Shown here piece by piece: positions 6,524-9,548 of a stretch of 9,548 nucleotides of DNA. Source of the stretch: Leptotrichiaceae bacterium. Its GTDB lineage: Bacteria; Fusobacteriota; Fusobacteriia; Fusobacteriales; Leptotrichiaceae. A model generated the notes under the pieces. The model did not search any database, was not told the DNA's origin, and saw nothing but the letters and a program-made list of their open reading frames with translations. The DNA lies in assembly GCA_030532815.1 (NCBI GenBank), contig JAUNKI010000053.1, positions 1 through 9,548 of the forward strand, written 5' to 3'. Position numbers and translations under genes: made by a program. Within the stretch, counting starts at the first letter, position 1; every line of letters starts with the position of its first letter.

Positions 6524-8845
6524 ATGGCAGGAATAGGATTTGAATTAAAAAAATTATTTTTGGAACAGGAAAAACTTTTCGGAAATATAAAAGCTCTTGT
6601 TTTTTCTGCAGCAATCAGTGTAGGTCCGTGGATTATCACCTCCACTTCCCTGAACCTGCTTATCTTAATTTCCAAAAGTATCAATTTATCAAGAACTGAA
6701 CAGACACTCTTTATGAGCAGTATTTTTTATGCTTTTATTTTTTCCCAGATTTTAACGGGGGCGTTTCAGTATCTTATTACGAGATATGTTTCAGACTGTA
6801 TCTTTCAGGAAAAAATATATAAAATACGGGGAGCATATTTAGGGAGTATAAAACTGACGGGAATTCTCTCATTTTTTATAAGTTTCGTCTTTATAAACAG
6901 AGGACATCTGTCACCGGCTTATAAATCAGCTTTTGTCCTGCTTTTTGTAAGTATGTGTCTTTCATGGATTACCATGATTTTTATATCTTTGCTGAAAAAG
7001 TATCATTTTATAATTTTCAGCTTTTTTCTCGGAAATGCAGTTTCAGTAATATTAGGTTACTGCTTACTGAAATATCCAGTTTCCTTCATTAAGGAAACTC
7101 CGACTTTCTGGATGCTGTTTTCTTACAGTGCGGGAATTTTTCTGAATTTTGCACTGACTTCCATGTATATTTTAAGGGCTTTTCAGGGAAAAGGAAAAAA
7201 TCAGTTTGAATTTCTTATTTATTTAAAAGGATATTTCAGTCTGGTTTCAATAGGAGTTCTTTATATACTCGGTGTCTGGGGACATGTTTTTATGAACTGG
7301 ATTGTGGGAGATTCTTATCTCCTTGCCAATGTATTTATTATTTCCCCCTTATATGAAGTTGCGGTTTTTTATTCATATTGTACCGCCATTCCGAGTATTG
7401 TTTATTTTACGATTTTCCTTGAAACAAAATTTTTACCTATATACAAGGAATATTACAGTCGTATTTCCCAAACGGGTCGTTATGAGGAAATACAGGATTC
7501 ACTGAAAAGAATGAAACGGATTTTATATCAGGAAATTCTTTATGCTATGGAACTTCAGTTTCTTATATCATTGACTTTTATTTTACTGGCTAACGTAATC
7601 TTCAGCCACTTTGACATGGATTCATATTTGCTGGATTTATTCCGTGTAACTATTTTCGGAACTTTCTGTGCAATATTTATTTCAATTTTAATTACGCTTT
7701 TCCTTTATTTTGATTTGAGACTGCAATCTCTTATACTTTCATCAACTTTATTCGGAACAAGCTTAATATTCACATATTTTTTCGGAAAACTGGGAAAAGA
7801 ATTTGCAGGAATGGGATTTTTTCTTTCCTCTTTTGTCAGTTTCGGATTGGCAGTATATATGTTTCCTAAAATATTTGATACATTAAATTACACAACCATG
7901 TTCAGACAAAATTTTAATTATAAAGTTGGAGGTGTTTTTTTGAAAAAAATCGGTTTGCTACTGGACAGAAAAATCTATATCGGAATAATAACAGTACTTC
8001 TCTTTATTCTGGGAAGCTGTAATGTTCATGCGGCTTATGACAAGAGGGGATTTAACCTGAAAACCCGTAACAACTGGCATACGATGAGCCAATATGACCG
8101 TGACGGCTATGATATGGACGGTTACACCAAAGCGGGAATTAATAGAAGAGGATTTAATAAATCCCGTTTCAATACTGTCACTAAAAGTCTTTATGATTAT
8201 GCCGGATTTGATTTTGACGGTATTCATAAAGAAACTAAAAAGACTTATGATGAAAGGGGATTTAATGTCGAACTTTACAATGTCCTGACTGACTCTCCCT
8301 ATGACAAAAACGGTTTTGACCATTCGGGAATTCATAAGGAAACTAAAAGAGAATACGATAAAAACGGCTGGAATTATTACGGATTACATGAAAAAACAAA
8401 AGATTACTACAATCCTGAAGGCTGGAATATAGAAGGGCTGAACAAAAGAGGATTTAATAAAGACGGCTGGAATGAGGAAACCAAAAGTAAGTATGACGGA
8501 GGAGGATTTGATTTTAACGGTACCCATAAAGTTACTAAAAAGAAATATGACGAAAGAGGATTTGACATAAATCAGCATAACCATTTTACTAATTCCCCCT
8601 ATGATAAATACGGATTTGATTATGAAGGTATAAACAAAGATACAAAAAGGGAATATGATAAAAACGGTTGGACTTACTACGGATTACACGAAAAAACGAA
8701 AACTTACTACAATCCTCAAGGATACAACAGAGAAGGCTTTGACAGGGAAGGATACAAAAAAGGTCAGAGACCTAAAAATTTATATGATGAAGAATACGAC
8801 AAAAACGGATTTAACAAAAAAGGAATATTTATAAAGGGGTACTAA
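6524..8845 (+). CDS. pelG: PelG membrane transporter fused in frame to an exported Gly/aromatic repeat domain
   Basis: The product is 773 residues. Residues 1-470 are PelG, starting with the hallmark MAGIGFELKKLF and having about 12 membrane segments of the MOP/MATE-like polysaccharide-transporter type. The usual PelG is about 456 residues. An upstream ATG at 6482 lies inside pelF and is rejected: GGGAGG at 6513-6518 is 5 nt from ATG 6524, right after the pelF stop. No stop follows PelG. The frame continues into a second signal-like segment (about 473-503) and repeats of the type YDxxGFDxxGIHKxTK to residue 773. As a fusion, a thirteenth membrane helix would place the repeats outside the inner membrane, since PelG termini are expected to be cytoplasmic. 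A separate internal start for the second half is equally possible (7940). PelG identity is very secure; the fusion is a real reading of this sequence but may reflect a T-run length difference. Confidence 0.88.
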   Translation: MAGIGFELKKLFLEQEKLFGNIKALVFSAAISVGPWIITSTSLNLLILISKSINLSRTEQTLFMSSIFYAFIFSQILTGAFQYLITRYVSDCIFQEKIYKIRGAYLGSIKLTGILSFFISFVFINRGHLSPAYKSAFVLLFVSMCLSWITMIFISLLKKYHFIIFSFFLGNAVSVILGYCLLKYPVSFIKETPTFWMLFSYSAGIFLNFALTSMYILRAFQGKGKNQFEFLIYLKGYFSLVSIGVLYILGVWGHVFMNWIVGDSYLLANVFIISPLYEVAVFYSYCTAIPSIVYFTIFLETKFLPIYKEYYSRISQTGRYEEIQDSLKRMKRILYQEILYAMELQFLISLTFILLANVIFSHFDMDSYLLDLFRVTIFGTFCAIFISILITLFLYFDLRLQSLILSSTLFGTSLIFTYFFGKLGKEFAGMGFFLSSFVSFGLAVYMFPKIFDTLNYTTMFRQNFNYKVGGVFLKKIGLLLDRKIYIGIITVLLFILGSCNVHAAYDKRGFNLKTRNNWHTMSQYDRDGYDMDGYTKAGINRRGFNKSRFNTVTKSLYDYAGFDFDGIHKETKKTYDERGFNVELYNVLTDSPYDKNGFDHSGIHKETKREYDKNGWNYYGLHEKTKDYYNPEGWNIEGLNKRGFNKDGWNEETKSKYDGGGFDFNGTHKVTKKKYDERGFDINQHNHFTNSPYDKYGFDYEGINKDTKREYDKNGWTYYGLHEKTKTYYNPQGYNREGFDREGYKKGQRPKNLYDEEYDKNGFNKKGIFIKGY
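7928..7942 (+). promoter_or_regulatory. internal ribosome site and TTG start at the PelG/repeat-protein junction
   Basis: GGAGGT (7928-7933) is a perfect Shine-Dalgarno, 6 nt before TTG (7940-7942), which is followed by Lys-Lys and a hydrophobic segment. The TTG is made by a run of seven T (7935-7941), then G and seven A. With six T the pelG frame would read TGA here, overlapping the TTG as TTGA, the usual stop/start overlap of coupled genes. Confidence 0.6.
7940..8845 (+). CDS. possible separately translated tandem-repeat lipoprotein (in frame within the pelG fusion)
   Basis: If translation starts at TTG 7940 the product has 301 residues. It opens with MKK, a basic region, and a hydrophobic core ending in ILGSC (Cys27), which satisfies the general bacterial lipobox pattern. 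Alternatively signal peptidase I could cut after VHA (residue 31). Asn follows the Cys, not Asp. The mature part consists of repeats with Gly every five residues or so, each followed by Phe/Tyr/Trp and Asp/Asn, joined by HKxTKxxYD links. Two copies of a 100-residue unit lie at 8192-8491 and 8492-8791. I do not recognise the family. The place between pelG and a predicted outer-membrane barrel suggests a periplasmic or outer-membrane role in polymer export or anchoring; that is inference. It could instead exist only as the PelG C-terminus. Confidence 0.5.
   Translation: MKKIGLLLDRKIYIGIITVLLFILGSCNVHAAYDKRGFNLKTRNNWHTMSQYDRDGYDMDGYTKAGINRRGFNKSRFNTVTKSLYDYAGFDFDGIHKETKKTYDERGFNVELYNVLTDSPYDKNGFDHSGIHKETKREYDKNGWNYYGLHEKTKDYYNPEGWNIEGLNKRGFNKDGWNEETKSKYDGGGFDFNGTHKVTKKKYDERGFDINQHNHFTNSPYDKYGFDYEGINKDTKREYDKNGWTYYGLHEKTKTYYNPQGYNREGFDREGYKKGQRPKNLYDEEYDKNGFNKKGIFIKGY
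8192..8491 (+). repeat. 300-bp in-frame tandem repeat, copy 1
   Basis: This copy encodes PelG-fusion residues 557-656, starting YDYAGFDFDG. Order of marks: HKETKKTYDERGF, SPYDKNGF, KREYDKNGW, YYGLHEKTK, YYNPEGW, then NKRGFNKDGW. Copy 2 has the same marks exactly 300 bp later. Several third codon positions differ between copies, so the duplication is not recent. Confidence 0.85.
8492..8791 (+). repeat. 300-bp in-frame tandem repeat, copy 2
   Basis: This copy encodes residues 657-756, starting YDGGGFDFNG. It is highly similar to copy 1 over the first 75 residues: HKVTKKKYDERGF, SPYDKYGF, the identical KREYDKNGW and YYGLHEKTK, and YYNPQGY. It is looser in the last quarter. The right boundary is approximate. 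Confidence 0.8.
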
Positions 8846-9548
8846 TGAATATAAAATTAAAAATACTTTTTGCTTTAATGGCATTTTCCGTACTTTCCTT
8901 TTCAGAAGAAGAAAATTCTGAAAACGGAAATTCCGGATTAAAAGATAGGGGAGTGGAAAAACTGAATTTCTATTATCCTGTAAAAGAGCAGAATAAATTT
9001 TCAACTTTTACGGAAACTGATTTCCGTCCTGATAAGAATATTTATCAATGGACTTTAGCTGACGGTTATCAGTCCATTAATAAAGCATGGGATTTTAACT
9101 ATAAAATAGAAAAGGAATATCATCAGGAAAAAAATAAGGAAAAACCTGATGCCCATGTATGGGATAATGAAATATCCCTCATAAGAAAAAATAAAGATAA
9201 AAAAATCGGAAAATCAGTATGGACTCACAGAACTTTATTTAAAATCAGCCATGCCGAAACTGACGGAAAAAAAATTCAGAAAACCTACACTTATAAATTT
9301 TATGCAGGACAGAGAATTTCATCTTTTCTTTCTTTAGGAAAAGGTGGAACTTACGCGGAATTTGAAATCGGTGCAGGAGGAGTTAAAGGACACCTGAAAG
9401 ACGGATATTCAATACTGGCTTCATTAAAGACAAGCAGCAGTCTGGGATACGGAATACAGTGGAGCAATACTCTCGAAAATGAATATATGAATTACAATCA
9501 GTACAGGAAAATAAATAAAACGAAATGGGAAACTGTACTGAAATGGAC
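8845..9548 (+). CDS. secreted protein, probable outer-membrane beta-barrel, 3' end outside window
   Basis: The ATG shares its A with the pelG-fusion stop (TAATG), with AAAGGGG at 8833-8839 as ribosome site. The frame is open to the window edge for 234 codons. It begins with a clear Sec signal peptide: MNIKLK, a hydrophobic stretch, and cleavage likely after residue 20 (SFS, then EEE). After an acidic linker the chain has repeated 8-12-residue stretches of alternating aromatic/hydrophobic and polar residues, such as KTYTYKFYAGQRISSFLSL and YSILASLKTSSSLGYG. Short turns and no membrane helices accompany these, as in beta-barrels. Tight coupling to pelG suggests a part in getting the polymer across the outer membrane, a job done by PelB's barrel in Pseudomonas. 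No PelB-type TPR region is seen in the part present, and I do not claim homology. It could also be an unrelated porin-like protein. Confidence 0.75.
   Translation, partial: MNIKLKILFALMAFSVLSFSEEENSENGNSGLKDRGVEKLNFYYPVKEQNKFSTFTETDFRPDKNIYQWTLADGYQSINKAWDFNYKIEKEYHQEKNKEKPDAHVWDNEISLIRKNKDKKIGKSVWTHRTLFKISHAETDGKKIQKTYTYKFYAGQRISSFLSLGKGGTYAEFEIGAGGVKGHLKDGYSILASLKTSSSLGYGIQWSNTLENEYMNYNQYRKINKTKWETVLKW

Noticed and set aside
7958..8335. Minus-strand open frames opposite the repeat region (also 8384-8584)
   Set aside because: They are created by codon bias of the plus-strand repeats; no ribosome sites and no plausible product.
8020..8842. Repeat array taken as CRISPR
   Set aside because: The repeats are continuous in-frame coding sequence with a 300-bp period and degenerate short units; there are no constant short repeats separated by unique spacers.

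Overview
The window is strongly AT-rich, with short spacers, AGA/ATA-rich codon use and good Shine-Dalgarno sites. Proteins with Sec signals, plus a predicted outer-membrane barrel at the right end, point to a diderm. Together this looks like Fusobacteriota, most likely Leptotrichiaceae. That assignment is inference from style; no marker gene in the window fixes the genus.

Layout. Positions 1-156 hold two minus-strand tRNA genes, Gly(TCC), cut by the window edge, and Pro(TGG), with their own promoter at 189-220. A minus-strand gene for a small exported protein (353-955) follows, with a probable terminator at 272-320. A gene-free divergent region (956-1408) carries a very good sigma-70-type promoter (1222-1250) and a roughly 150-nt leader with two long hairpins. 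From there a tight plus-strand operon runs off the right end: pelD (1409-2323), a PelA-type deacetylase (2313-4139), pelE (4141-5079), pelF (5104-6522), pelG fused in frame to an exported tandem-repeat protein (6524-8845), and the 5' part of a secreted, probably beta-barrel gene (8845 to the edge).

Function. This is a Pel-type exopolysaccharide synthase locus. PelF (GT4 glycosyltransferase) polymerises the sugar, and PelD, PelE and PelG form the inner-membrane complex. The PelA-like protein would deacetylate the polymer outside the cytoplasm. The genes resemble the compact pelDEA(DA)FG set known from Gram-positives, but the deacetylase lies between pelD and pelE. PelD stops after its GAF domain, so the degenerate GGDEF c-di-GMP receptor is absent.

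The most unusual part is the 3' end. PelG continues without a stop into a second signal sequence with a lipobox-like site and about 270 residues of Gly/aromatic/Asp-Asn repeats, including an exact 300-bp-period duplication. At the junction lie a perfect Shine-Dalgarno, a TTG start and a T7-G-A7 run. One T fewer would give a pelG stop overlapping the TTG start. With the barrel gene immediately downstream, these two products are candidates for an envelope-export module standing in for PelB/PelC, neither of which is seen here.
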